Shown: positions 1 through 6,103, counted from the stretch's first letter. The stretch is DNA of 9,043 nt from Acidimicrobiaceae bacterium (GCA_003164275.1 PLSY01000275.1:3841-12883), one strand, 5' to 3'. A program made the numbers and translations. The notes: generated by a model from the letters alone, not told the origin.

Positions 1-415
1 CCGCTGCCTTGGCCGGAGCCTTCTTGGCGGGAGCCTTCTTCGTGGCCGTCTTCTTCGCCGTTGCCTTGGCCGGAGCCTTCTTGGCCGACGCCTTCTTGGC
101 CGTTGCCGCCGCCTGTTTGCCAGCGTCAGCGGTGCGTCCGAGGAGGGCCGCCACCTGCTCAGCCAGATCCTCGAGGCTGGTGATGCCGAGGCCGTCGAGC
201 TGCCGGGCTACCTCGGATCGGACCTGGCCTAGGAGGACCTCAGAGGACTTTCGGCTCCGTTCGAGTAACTCATCGACCTTGGCCCTGGCGTCTCTGCCCT
301 GGAACTCGCCGTTTTGGACCAGTTCCGCCACCAGTTCCTCGGCTTTGGCCTTGGTGATGTTCGTAAAGGCGATACCGACGTCGAGATACTTCTGGAACGA
401 ATCCTTATTGGCCAC
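1..415 (-). CDS. Phasin-like protein with Lys/Ala/Pro tail (C-terminus cut by window edge)
   Basis: The minus strand reads from a GTG at 413-415 to the window edge: 138 residues with no stop. An in-frame TAG lies only five codons upstream of the GTG, which fixes the start region. Residues 1-100 are predicted helical and charged (FQKYLDVGIAFTNITKAKAEELV near the start, then LLERSRKSSEVLLGQVRSEVARQLDGLG), as in phasins and related coiled-coil proteins that coat polyhydroxyalkanoate granules or bind DNA. From about residue 100 the protein becomes a low-complexity tail of AKKA, KKAPAK and KKTATKK units, like the C-terminal tails of histone H1-like and PhaF-like proteins. Such tails usually bind DNA electrostatically. 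It lies 39 bases after the HAD phosphatase stop and could be read from the same transcript. A nucleoid-associated role is an alternative to a granule role. The family is inferred from composition and pattern; the reading frame is secure. Confidence 0.8.
   Translation of the reverse strand, partial: MANKDSFQKYLDVGIAFTNITKAKAEELVAELVQNGEFQGRDARAKVDELLERSRKSSEVLLGQVRSEVARQLDGLGITSLEDLAEQVAALLGRTADAGKQAAATAKKASAKKAPAKATAKKTATKKAPAKKAPAKAA
7..86. repeat. Direct repeats encoding the AKKAPAK tail
   Basis: A 22-base unit beginning ccttggccggagccttcttg occurs at about 7-28 and again at about 65-86. Shorter variants (gccttcttgg, gccttcttcg, gccgtcttcttcgccg) fill the space between and just after. They are the codon-level copies of the Lys-Lys-Ala-Pro-Ala units in the minus-strand protein, so they are coding repeats. 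Such arrays can change length by slippage or recombination. Confidence 0.7.
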
Positions 416-430
416 GCCCCCACTCTAGGG

Positions 431-457
431 TGACTGCTTGCTGCGAGCAAGCAGTCA
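431..457 (-). other. Perfect 12-bp hairpin over the phosphatase stop codon
   Basis: TGACTGCTTGCT at 431-442 and AGCAAGCAGTCA at 446-457 are exact reverse complements around a GCG loop. The minus-strand TGA stop of the HAD phosphatase (455-457) is the first triplet of the hairpin on its mRNA. No T-run follows in the direction of transcription, so it does not look like a standard intrinsic terminator. It ends 16 bases before the GTG of the phasin-like gene. It may stabilise the 3' end of the upstream message, attenuate read-through, or set relative expression of the two genes. Confidence 0.6.
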
Positions 458-1273
458 GGGGCGCAGGCGGACGGAGAGCGACGACTCGACGAGACTGACG
501 AAGTCGGCGGACCTGGTCGCCACGGGTACGTCGAACTGCGTGGTCGAAGCGGCGGTGACGCCGGAATCGACCAGGGCGAACGGGATGCCGAGGCGCTTGG
601 CCAGGTGACCGTCGGTCTTCGGCTGGTCCCCCACCATGACGACACCGGAATCGTGGTCGTCGAAGGCGAACAACTTCTTCATGAGCTCAGCCATCGGTGC
701 ATGGGGCTTGCCGGCGATCACCGGGGTTACTCCCGAGGCGGTGGTGACGGCGGCGAGGAGTGCTCCCGCTCCTGGCATCAGGCCGTCGGGCGTCGGATGG
801 GTGGGGTCTTCGTTGGTGGCCACCAGCCGCCCCGAGTCTCGGGCGGCCGTGGCGGTGGCGGCCAGCGCGTTGAAGTCGAACGACCGTGACCATCCGACAA
901 CGGCCGCGTCGACCGGACCACCGCCCAGCACCTTCACGCCTCGGCTGCCCAGTGCCTCGAGGACACCGTCTTCGGCCAAGACCCTGACCGCTTGGCCCGG
1001 CTCGACCAGCGAAGCGACCGCTCCGGCCGAGGTGGCAAGGTCGGACGCCTCTGACTCGATGCCCGCCTTTCGAAGGCGGGAGAGGAGCACGTCGGTGGTC
1101 GGCGCCGAGTTGTTCGTGGCGAACACCACCCGGATGCCCTTGCTTCGGAGGGCGGCGATGGCGGCACCGACGTCGCCGATGGGCTCGCCGGACAGCCAGA
1201 TCACGCCATCGAGGTCGACGATCCAGAGCGAAGAGTCGGCCAAAGATTCGGCCGCATGTATCGAGCCGCTCAC
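455..1273 (-). CDS. HAD-superfamily IIA (NagD-like) phosphatase
   Basis: A 272-residue soluble protein with all four HAD motifs. Motif I is D20-L-D22-G-V, with D20 as predicted nucleophile. Motif II is T53-N-N-S. Motif III lysine is K189 in AGKPHA. Motif IV is VGDQPKTD (residues 214-221), with D216 and D221 for magnesium. The segment between motifs II and III is long enough for a C2-type cap, and TNEDPTHPTPDGLMPGAGA (153-171) is typical of NagD, phosphoglycolate and glycerol-3-phosphate phosphatases. The length fits that family. Its role is probably dephosphorylation of a small metabolite in the cytoplasm; the exact substrate cannot be read from sequence. The start is a GTG (1271-1273) overlapping the desaturase stop in GTGA, which implies translational coupling. 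From memory, a related mycobacterial phosphatase (Rv1692) lies just upstream of tlyA, nadK and recN, so those genes may follow beyond the left edge. Confidence 0.9.
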   Translation of the reverse strand: MSGSIHAAESLADSSLWIVDLDGVIWLSGEPIGDVGAAIAALRSKGIRVVFATNNSAPTTDVLLSRLRKAGIESEASDLATSAGAVASLVEPGQAVRVLAEDGVLEALGSRGVKVLGGGPVDAAVVGWSRSFDFNALAATATAARDSGRLVATNEDPTHPTPDGLMPGAGALLAAVTTASGVTPVIAGKPHAPMAELMKKLFAFDDHDSGVVMVGDQPKTDGHLAKRLGIPFALVDSGVTAASTTQFDVPVATRSADFVSLVESSLSVRLRP

Positions 1274-2439
1274 TGGGCAGTGAGCTCGGGCCCCGGATCG
1301 GTCGTCGTCACGGTGGCGTTTTGCGGGTTGCGCCTGGTGGCGTCGGCCAGTTGGTCAGCGCAGGCCAGGGCCCGGCACATCAACCCGGACAGATCCGACA
1401 GCGGCTCGTCCGTCGGCGATGCCGTCGTGGCCACATCGGTGCGGTGCTCGGACTGGTAGTCGACGTCGCCCGCGGCTGTCGGCTGGGCCCGTACGTCGGT
1501 GATAGGCGCCCCTGTTACTTTGGCGGCCCGCTCCCAGTGGGAGCGGAACATGCCGATGTCGAAGGCCCCGTCAACGACGCGGGCCTGCGTGAGCAGGCGG
1601 GCCGGCGGATCCTTGAGGTCCCGGACCACCCGAATGGCAGCGAGGCCCTTCAAGGCATACCAGGTGGGGTCGAACTCCCACCACGTGAACCCTTGGCGAA
1701 CCGAGGCCGGGAGGTAGTGGTGGTTGTTGTGCCATCCCTCGCCGCCGGTGATGATGGCGATGACCAGTGAGTTGCGACTGGTGTCAGGCGTGGCGTAGCG
1801 GCGACGACCGAACAGGTGGGCCGCCGAGTTGACCAGGAACGTGCCGTGCCACAGGAGCACGGTCGACAAGAAGAAGCCGATCAGCAGCCCTCCCCATCCG
1901 CCGATGAGAAAGCAGGTCACGGCCACCATCCACGGTCCGATCCATGAGTGCCGCTCAATGAAGCGGAGTTCGGGGAACTTGGAGAAGTCCTTGATGGTCG
2001 TGAGGTCGGTCGATTTGAACTTGGTCGACAGGATCCACCCCACGTGGCTCCACCAGATGCCGTCCCGGGGCGAGTGCACGTCTTCGTCCAAGTCCGTGTA
2101 GCGATGGTGGAGCCGATGATGGCTGGCCCACCACAAGGGGCCCTTCTGAACGGCCGTCGTCCCGCCGAAGGCCATCACGAACTGCGCCACCCTGCCCATT
2201 CGGTAGCTCCGGTGGGAGAAGTACCGGTGATAGCCAGCGGTGATGAAGAACATCCGGGTGACGTACAACACACCACAGAGGAGCCAGTCCTGCCACGTGA
2301 CGCTCACGAAGAAGGCGGCGAGGGGGGCCAGATGCACGCCGAAGAAGGGGATGGCGGCCACCCAGTCCGTTCTGTCGGCGGACTGCTCCACCCCTTCGTC
2401 GTTCGAGGTGCCTACCGGCACGGCAGTGGTTGCGGTCAT
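1270..2439 (-). CDS. Membrane fatty acyl (acyl-CoA type) desaturase
   Basis: A 389-residue integral membrane di-iron desaturase that would introduce a double bond, probably delta-9, into fatty acyl chains. The three histidine boxes are complete: H71-RYFS-H76, H108-RL-H111-H112 and H237-NN-H240-H241. The extra ligand pair N204-SAA-H208 is also present. That makes nine His plus one Asn, the ligand set known from stearoyl-CoA desaturases. Hydrophobic segments lie near residues 28-48, 51-69 and 166-207. The core ends near residue 300. The last roughly 90 residues are polar and Thr/Asp/Ala-rich, longer than needed for catalysis, and of unknown role. The enzyme needs an external electron donor; no obvious ferredoxin reductase is adjacent. 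The stop overlaps the HAD phosphatase start. The ATG at 2437-2439 has no good Shine-Dalgarno, and a hairpin sits three bases upstream. The family call is secure; regiospecificity and acyl carrier are inferred. Confidence 0.94.
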   Translation of the reverse strand: MTATTAVPVGTSNDEGVEQSADRTDWVAAIPFFGVHLAPLAAFFVSVTWQDWLLCGVLYVTRMFFITAGYHRYFSHRSYRMGRVAQFVMAFGGTTAVQKGPLWWASHHRLHHRYTDLDEDVHSPRDGIWWSHVGWILSTKFKSTDLTTIKDFSKFPELRFIERHSWIGPWMVAVTCFLIGGWGGLLIGFFLSTVLLWHGTFLVNSAAHLFGRRRYATPDTSRNSLVIAIITGGEGWHNNHHYLPASVRQGFTWWEFDPTWYALKGLAAIRVVRDLKDPPARLLTQARVVDGAFDIGMFRSHWERAAKVTGAPITDVRAQPTAAGDVDYQSEHRTDVATTASPTDEPLSDLSGLMCRALACADQLADATRRNPQNATVTTTDPGPELTAQ

Positions 2440-2442
2440 GTG

Positions 2443-2458
2443 CAGGCGTCATCGCCTG
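2443..2458 (-). other. Small hairpin just upstream of the desaturase ATG
   Basis: CAGGCG (2443-2448) and CGCCTG (2453-2458) form a perfect 6-bp stem with a TCAT loop, ending three bases before the start codon (2437-2439). It occupies the place where a ribosome binding site would be expected, and none is clear. It could restrain translation initiation, but an intergenic chance hairpin is possible at this GC content. Confidence 0.4.
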
Positions 2459-2482
2459 GACGGGATGACACCGGAATGGTAG

Positions 2483-2505
2483 TCGAACCGATACGTACGA
2501 TTCGA
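2483..2505. promoter_or_regulatory. 23-bp dyad, candidate operator of the desaturase operon
   Basis: The arms TCGAACCG (2483-2490) and CGATTCGA (2498-2505) are reverse complements at seven of eight positions around a 7-base centre, giving TCGAAnCG-N7-CGnTTCGA. The centre is 55 bases upstream of the desaturase start, in the only sizeable gap of the minus-strand gene run. Size and spacing fit a dimeric repressor such as a TetR-family protein; actinobacterial desaturases are known targets of such regulators. No regulator gene is in the window, so the assignment is inferred. Confidence 0.4.
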
Positions 2506-2554
2506 GTGTTGGGCCGATTTTCCGGCCTCTCACCTGGAGCTGTCGTCATGTCGT

Positions 2555-3622
2555 TTACTTGGGGACGTACAGGTCGCCATTGGAGCCCTTGATGACCGAG
2601 ATCTTGCCGAGGCCACTGGGCGCCGGTCCCCTTGTGACGTCCCCCGTCCTCGGGTTGAACTCGGAGCCGTGACACGGACAGGCGATGATCTTGGAGGCTG
2701 TCTGGTACGCCACCGTGCACCCGGCGTGGGGACAGACGGCGTCGAAGGCGACGAAGTCGTCGGCCGTGGCTTGTATGACCAGGCTGGGATCCCCGCTGGC
2801 CGGATCGGTGAAGGTCGCAGCTCCTCCGATCGGCACGCTCGCCGCCGTGCCGATCGATGTCCCCGAGGGAAGGGGCGCAGTGGTGGTGGCCCCCGGCTCG
2901 GTCGTCGTGGAGACCGGGGCGGTGGTTGTGGTCGAGGTCGATCCCGTCGGGACGAGCGGGTTGGGTGAGCCGGCGGCCGTCGTCGTCCCACCCGCAGCTC
3001 GACCGAGCGCGGAGGCTAGACCGGCCGTGACCAGGACCACGGCGGCCGCGATACCGGCGAAGGCTCCACGTGACAGGACCGCTCGCCTGGAGACGTCGTC
3101 AGGGCCCGCCGAGGCCGTGGGCCGTCGTGCGGCCAAGAAGGTATCGAGAGCGGGCGCTCCTGCCGCGCCGGCCAGGGCCAGTGGCGTCCAGGCGAAGAAG
3201 AACACGATGTCCGAACCGGTGAAATACGGGCTCGAGTGGTAGCTCACCGTCAAGAACAGGCCGAAAGAAAGTGCCATTCCAGCGACGGCGGCCACTCGGG
3301 TCCACAGTCCGACGAGGACGCCAAGGCCAATGGCCACCTCACCGATGGAGACGACGAGGCCAACGGCCGGGGCGATCGGGACCAGGTGGGTCAACAGGGC
3401 ATGGATCGGGCTCGAGTGGGTGCCCCCGACGAGCTGGGCGTGGATGGAGATCGGGCTCGAGCTCTTGAAAAAGTCAGGATTGGCCAGCTTCTGGAGCCCG
3501 GCGAACAAGAAGGTGACCCCGAGAAAGAGCCGAAGCGGCAAGAGAAACCACCCGGTGGCAACGGTGCCGTCATCTCGATGCATCTTCCACATGAAATCGG
3601 GCGGTGCCGTGATCGGACTCAT
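2555..3622 (-). CDS. DoxX-Rieske fusion: membrane protein with exported [2Fe-2S] domain
   Basis: This 355-residue protein joins two domains. Residues 20-160 are DoxX/DoxD-like with four predicted membrane helices (about 24-45, 82-108, 109-127, 137-156). A cytoplasmic loop with SRRAVL (178-183) precedes a fifth helix (187-206), like a twin-arginine signal anchor. A Thr/Ser/Pro/Gly linker (about 210-255) leads to a Rieske domain with boxes C297-P-H299-A-G-C302 and C315-P-C317-H318-G. C297, H299, C315 and H318 would hold the [2Fe-2S] cluster, and C302 with C317 is placed to form the disulfide of high-potential Rieske proteins. Four helices put the RR loop inside and the Rieske domain outside. 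A role in electron transfer to or from quinone is plausible; DoxD is a subunit of thiosulfate:quinone oxidoreductase. The start chosen is ATG 3620-3622, with GGAGAAGG four bases upstream. The frame stays open to 3856, but that extension is polar, Arg-rich and overlaps the divergent gene. It could share a transcript with the desaturase. Confidence 0.88.
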   Translation of the reverse strand: MSPITAPPDFMWKMHRDDGTVATGWFLLPLRLFLGVTFLFAGLQKLANPDFFKSSSPISIHAQLVGGTHSSPIHALLTHLVPIAPAVGLVVSIGEVAIGLGVLVGLWTRVAAVAGMALSFGLFLTVSYHSSPYFTGSDIVFFFAWTPLALAGAAGAPALDTFLAARRPTASAGPDDVSRRAVLSRGAFAGIAAAVVLVTAGLASALGRAAGGTTTAAGSPNPLVPTGSTSTTTTAPVSTTTEPGATTTAPLPSGTSIGTAASVPIGGAATFTDPASGDPSLVIQATADDFVAFDAVCPHAGCTVAYQTASKIIACPCHGSEFNPRTGDVTRGPAPSGLGKISVIKGSNGDLYVPK

Positions 3623-3626
3623 CGGG

Positions 3627-3634
3627 CCTTCTCC
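3627..3634 (-). promoter_or_regulatory. Strong Shine-Dalgarno fixing the DoxX-Rieske start
   Basis: On the minus strand GGAGAAGG precedes the ATG at 3620-3622 with a four-base spacer (CCCG). It is one of the best ribosome binding sites in the window and argues against the 78-residue N-terminal extension allowed by the open frame. Confidence 0.75.
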
Positions 3635-3786
3635 ATTCCCCGACGATACTGCCTGCCTGCGGCCGAGATCGGTCGCCACCAGGCGCGTCCGGTGCATCAG
3701 ACGGCAGCTCCTCGGGAGGCTCGAGGAACGCGTACGATCCGCCGAGGTGTTGGTCGTCCGAGGCCGACCGCGCCTACCATGTTCGA

Positions 3787-4194
3787 GTGGACCAACTGGC
3801 AGTGGCACCCGGAGCGCAGACCGAATCGCCTCCCCGATCTCGGGCGGACGAGACAATGCGGCGACTCCTACGCGTCCCCGAGGACAAAGCGCCGATCGAC
3901 GAGTCGGAGACCCATCGGATCTTCAGTGCCTCGATCCTTCTGTCGGCCACCCGATGCCTCCTCAGCTACATCGTCTTGCCGTTCGTGTTGCCCGCCATCG
4001 GCATCGCTCGCGGCGTCGGCCCGGCCATTGGCATCCCGATCGGGCTACTCGCCCTGTCGTTCGACTACATCGGCATCCGGCGGTTCTGGTTGGCCAACCA
4101 CCGACAACGCTGGGCCTTCACCGCCCTCTATGCGGTCGTCGGAGCCATGGTGCTGTCCCTGGTGATCGTGGACATCGTCGACGCCATCAGGTGA
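3787..4194 (+). CDS. Small three-helix membrane protein of unknown function
   Basis: I do not recognise a named family. Starting from GTG 3787 the protein has 135 residues; starting from ATG 3856 it has 112 (beginning MRRLLRVPEDKAPIDESE). The ATG has a weak GGACGAG upstream and starts next to what looks like the conserved region, so it is a serious alternative. The GTG has no ribosome site and would need a leaderless message. After a polar N-terminus there are three hydrophobic segments, about residues 46-70 (ILLSATRCLLSYIVLPFVLPAIGIA), 76-95 and 111-132, separated by a basic loop (RRFWLANHRQRW, about 98-109). Nothing suggests a catalytic site. It is divergent from the DoxX-Rieske gene with 164 bases between starts, so the two may share a control region. 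It ends before a strong GC palindrome. Reading-frame quality and the transmembrane pattern support a real gene. Confidence 0.75.
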   Translation: MDQLAVAPGAQTESPPRSRADETMRRLLRVPEDKAPIDESETHRIFSASILLSATRCLLSYIVLPFVLPAIGIARGVGPAIGIPIGLLALSFDYIGIRRFWLANHRQRWAFTALYAVVGAMVLSLVIVDIVDAIR

Positions 4195-4200
4195 CTTCCC

Positions 4201-4228
4201 CTCGGCCGGGCCGCGCGGCCCGGCCGGG
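4201..4228. terminator. GC-rich perfect palindrome between convergent genes
   Basis: Positions 4203-4226 form a 24-base perfect palindrome (arms CGGCCGGGCC and GGCCCGGCCG around GCGC), with one more G-T and one C-G pair outside it. It begins seven bases after the stop of the plus-strand membrane protein and about 64 bases after the minus-strand sulfatase stop. No T-run follows on either strand, but actinobacterial terminators often lack one. A shared bidirectional terminator is the simplest reading. Confidence 0.6.
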
Positions 4229-4291
4229 TTCGATCATCGGCCGACCAGGTGGCCGTTAGGGCCGCTCGTCGTTTCTGGCCAGTCAGCTCTC

Positions 4292-6103
4292 TCACTCGGG
4301 CGTGACGATGGCGAAGTTCGGGTCGGGCCGGTCCAGGACAGCAAGGAGCCGGCCGATGGCGGCGAGGTCGCCGCGATGGTCAATGCCGTCGAACCCTCCC
4401 CCGCCGAGTAGTGCGGCCACGTGGGCCTTGGTCAAGATCAGGGTCAGCTCCGCCTCTTCGTCACCCCGTTGGTCGTTTTGCAGCCTGTGGGTGAGGACCC
4501 CGTGGCGAAGCGTCATGCGGTGGGTCTCGACCAGGTCGGTGAACTGCCAGTCGACGATCAGGACCTCGTCCCAGGCTCGAGGTCCGTTGACCCTGATGGC
4601 GACGGCGTCGAAGAGCTGCTCGACCGAGAGGGCGGCCATCAACTCCGTCGAGGTGGCCGGTCGCTTACCGGCGAAGATCCCATGTCGAAGCTCGTGGGCT
4701 CCGCTCAGGTAGAAGTTGCGCCATGTCGCGTTCTCTGACCCCTGGCCCAACTGCTCGTAGACACCGGCCAGCCGCTCTTTGGCCCCGCTGTCCCCCGGGT
4801 CGGCGAACACCGCCAGGTTGAGCAGCTCGGCGGCGAAGCGAAGGTCTCCGACTGCTCGGTACTCCTCGGCCTTGGCCACAACGGCCGCTCGGCCGCCCAT
4901 GCACTCGACGTAGCGCAGCGAGCTCTCCTTTGGAGGATGCTGCCACAGCGTGGCCGGATTTCCGTCGAACCAGCCGAGGTAGCGCTGGTAGATGGCCTTC
5001 ACGTTGTGGCTCACCGAGCCGTAGTACCCGTGGGTGTGCCAAGCGCGCTGCAGGGCGGGAGGCATGGTCATCATCTCCGCGGCCTCGACGCCGGTGTGGC
5101 CCTGGTTGATCAGGCGCAGGGTCTGGTCGTGCAGGTAGGCGTAGAGGTCCCGTTGGAGCGACAGGTAGTCGACGACCCGATGGCGCCCCCAAGTCGGCCA
5201 GTGATGCGAGGCAAAGGCCACGTCACAGTGGCTGGAGAACAGGTCGATGGCCTCGTCGAGGTAGGTGGCCCAGACCCTGGCATCTCTGACAACCGCGCCT
5301 CGAAGGGTGACCAGGTTGTGGAGGTTGTGGGTAGCGTTCTCGGCCAGGCACAGGGCACGCCGGTCGGGGAACAGGAAGTTCATCTCGGCCGGGCATTCGG
5401 TCCCCGGAGTCAGCTGGAAACGGATGAGCACCCCATCGACCGTCTCCTCCTGGCCGGTATGGGTCACCGTGACGGTAGGTGGGATGAGCCCGATGGAACC
5501 GGTCGAGGTGGCCATGCCAAGGCCACAGCCGATCTGGCCGGCCGGGCCCTTCTCGAGCGCTGAACCGTACATGTACACAGCTCGCCTGCTCATGGCCACG
5601 CCCGCATAGACGTTCTCCGACACGGCGGACTCCATGAACCCTTGGGGGGCGATGATCGGGATGTCGGCGGCCACCACTCCGTGGGCGCCGCCGAAGTGAT
5701 CCACGTGGGCGTGGGTGTAGATGAGGCCGGTGACCTCTCGGTTCCCCCGGTGCCGGCGATAGAGACCGAGGGCGGCGGCCGCTGTCTCCTTCGAGATCAG
5801 TGGGTCGATGACGATGACCCCCCGCTCCCCCTCCACCAGCGTCATGTTCGACAGGTCCAGGCCCCTGACCTGGTAGATGCCCTCCGCCACCTCGTAGAGA
5901 CCCTGTCGCGCCACCAGTTGGCCCTGGCGCCACAGGCCGGGATGGGCAGTGCTCGGACACGGTTCAGCCAGGAACCCGTAGGCGTCGTTGTCCCACACCA
6001 CCCGGCCGCTGTCCGATGTGACGACGGCTGGCTCGAGGCGACCGATCAGGCCCCGGTCTGCATCGTCGAAGTCCGAAGGGGTGTCGAGCGCTTGAGAGGC
6101 CAT
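4292..6103 (-). CDS. Metallo-beta-lactamase-fold alkyl sulfatase (SdsA1/BDS1-like)
   Basis: A 603-residue protein of the type III alkyl sulfatase family, which hydrolyses primary alkyl sulfate esters to alcohol and sulfate with two zinc ions. The catalytic MBL domain covers about residues 70-310: H131-A-H133-V-D135-H136, then E236 in PGTECPAEMNF, E255 in AENATHN and H300 in ASHHWPTWG. The 19- and 45-residue spacings between these last three match my recollection of the Pseudomonas SdsA1 ligands. Residues about 395-470 (ECMGGRAAVVAKAEEYRAVG and onward) fit the helical dimerisation domain, and about 475-600 an SCP2-like lipid-binding domain, so the three-domain layout is complete. Unlike SdsA1 I see no signal peptide; the N-terminus is polar (MASQALDTPSDFDDADRG), so the enzyme is probably cytoplasmic. 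The ATG at 6101-6103 has only a weak AAGATG upstream. It is apparently monocistronic, convergent with the small membrane protein. The true substrate is unknown. Confidence 0.92.
   Translation of the reverse strand: MASQALDTPSDFDDADRGLIGRLEPAVVTSDSGRVVWDNDAYGFLAEPCPSTAHPGLWRQGQLVARQGLYEVAEGIYQVRGLDLSNMTLVEGERGVIVIDPLISKETAAAALGLYRRHRGNREVTGLIYTHAHVDHFGGAHGVVAADIPIIAPQGFMESAVSENVYAGVAMSRRAVYMYGSALEKGPAGQIGCGLGMATSTGSIGLIPPTVTVTHTGQEETVDGVLIRFQLTPGTECPAEMNFLFPDRRALCLAENATHNLHNLVTLRGAVVRDARVWATYLDEAIDLFSSHCDVAFASHHWPTWGRHRVVDYLSLQRDLYAYLHDQTLRLINQGHTGVEAAEMMTMPPALQRAWHTHGYYGSVSHNVKAIYQRYLGWFDGNPATLWQHPPKESSLRYVECMGGRAAVVAKAEEYRAVGDLRFAAELLNLAVFADPGDSGAKERLAGVYEQLGQGSENATWRNFYLSGAHELRHGIFAGKRPATSTELMAALSVEQLFDAVAIRVNGPRAWDEVLIVDWQFTDLVETHRMTLRHGVLTHRLQNDQRGDEEAELTLILTKAHVAALLGGGGFDGIDHRGDLAAIGRLLAVLDRPDPNFAIVTPE

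Noticed and set aside
9..428. A 139-residue plus-strand frame that looks like a hydrophobic signal sequence (AGAFLAGAFF)
   Set aside because: It is the complement of the Lys/Ala tail codons of the minus-strand phasin-like gene; the hydrophobicity is an artefact of reading AAG codons backwards as CTT.
1270..3622. The Rieske protein as electron donor for the desaturase
   Set aside because: The predicted topology puts the Rieske cluster outside the membrane while the di-iron site of this desaturase family faces the cytoplasm, so adjacency alone does not support direct transfer.
3623..3856. N-terminal extension of the DoxX-Rieske protein to an ATG at 3856
   Set aside because: The extra 78 residues are polar and Arg-rich, overlap the divergent gene, and the internal ATG at 3622 has a strong Shine-Dalgarno.
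3236..4259. Two 309-residue open frames on the plus strand
   Set aside because: They cross the DoxX-Rieske gene on the opposite strand and then the small membrane protein in another frame. Their peptides are Arg/Pro/Gly-rich without motifs.
5223..5960. A 245-residue minus-strand frame inside the sulfatase gene
   Set aside because: It is the same strand in another frame. The sulfatase frame carries every zinc-ligand motif while this one has only Pro/Gly/Arg/His-rich peptide.
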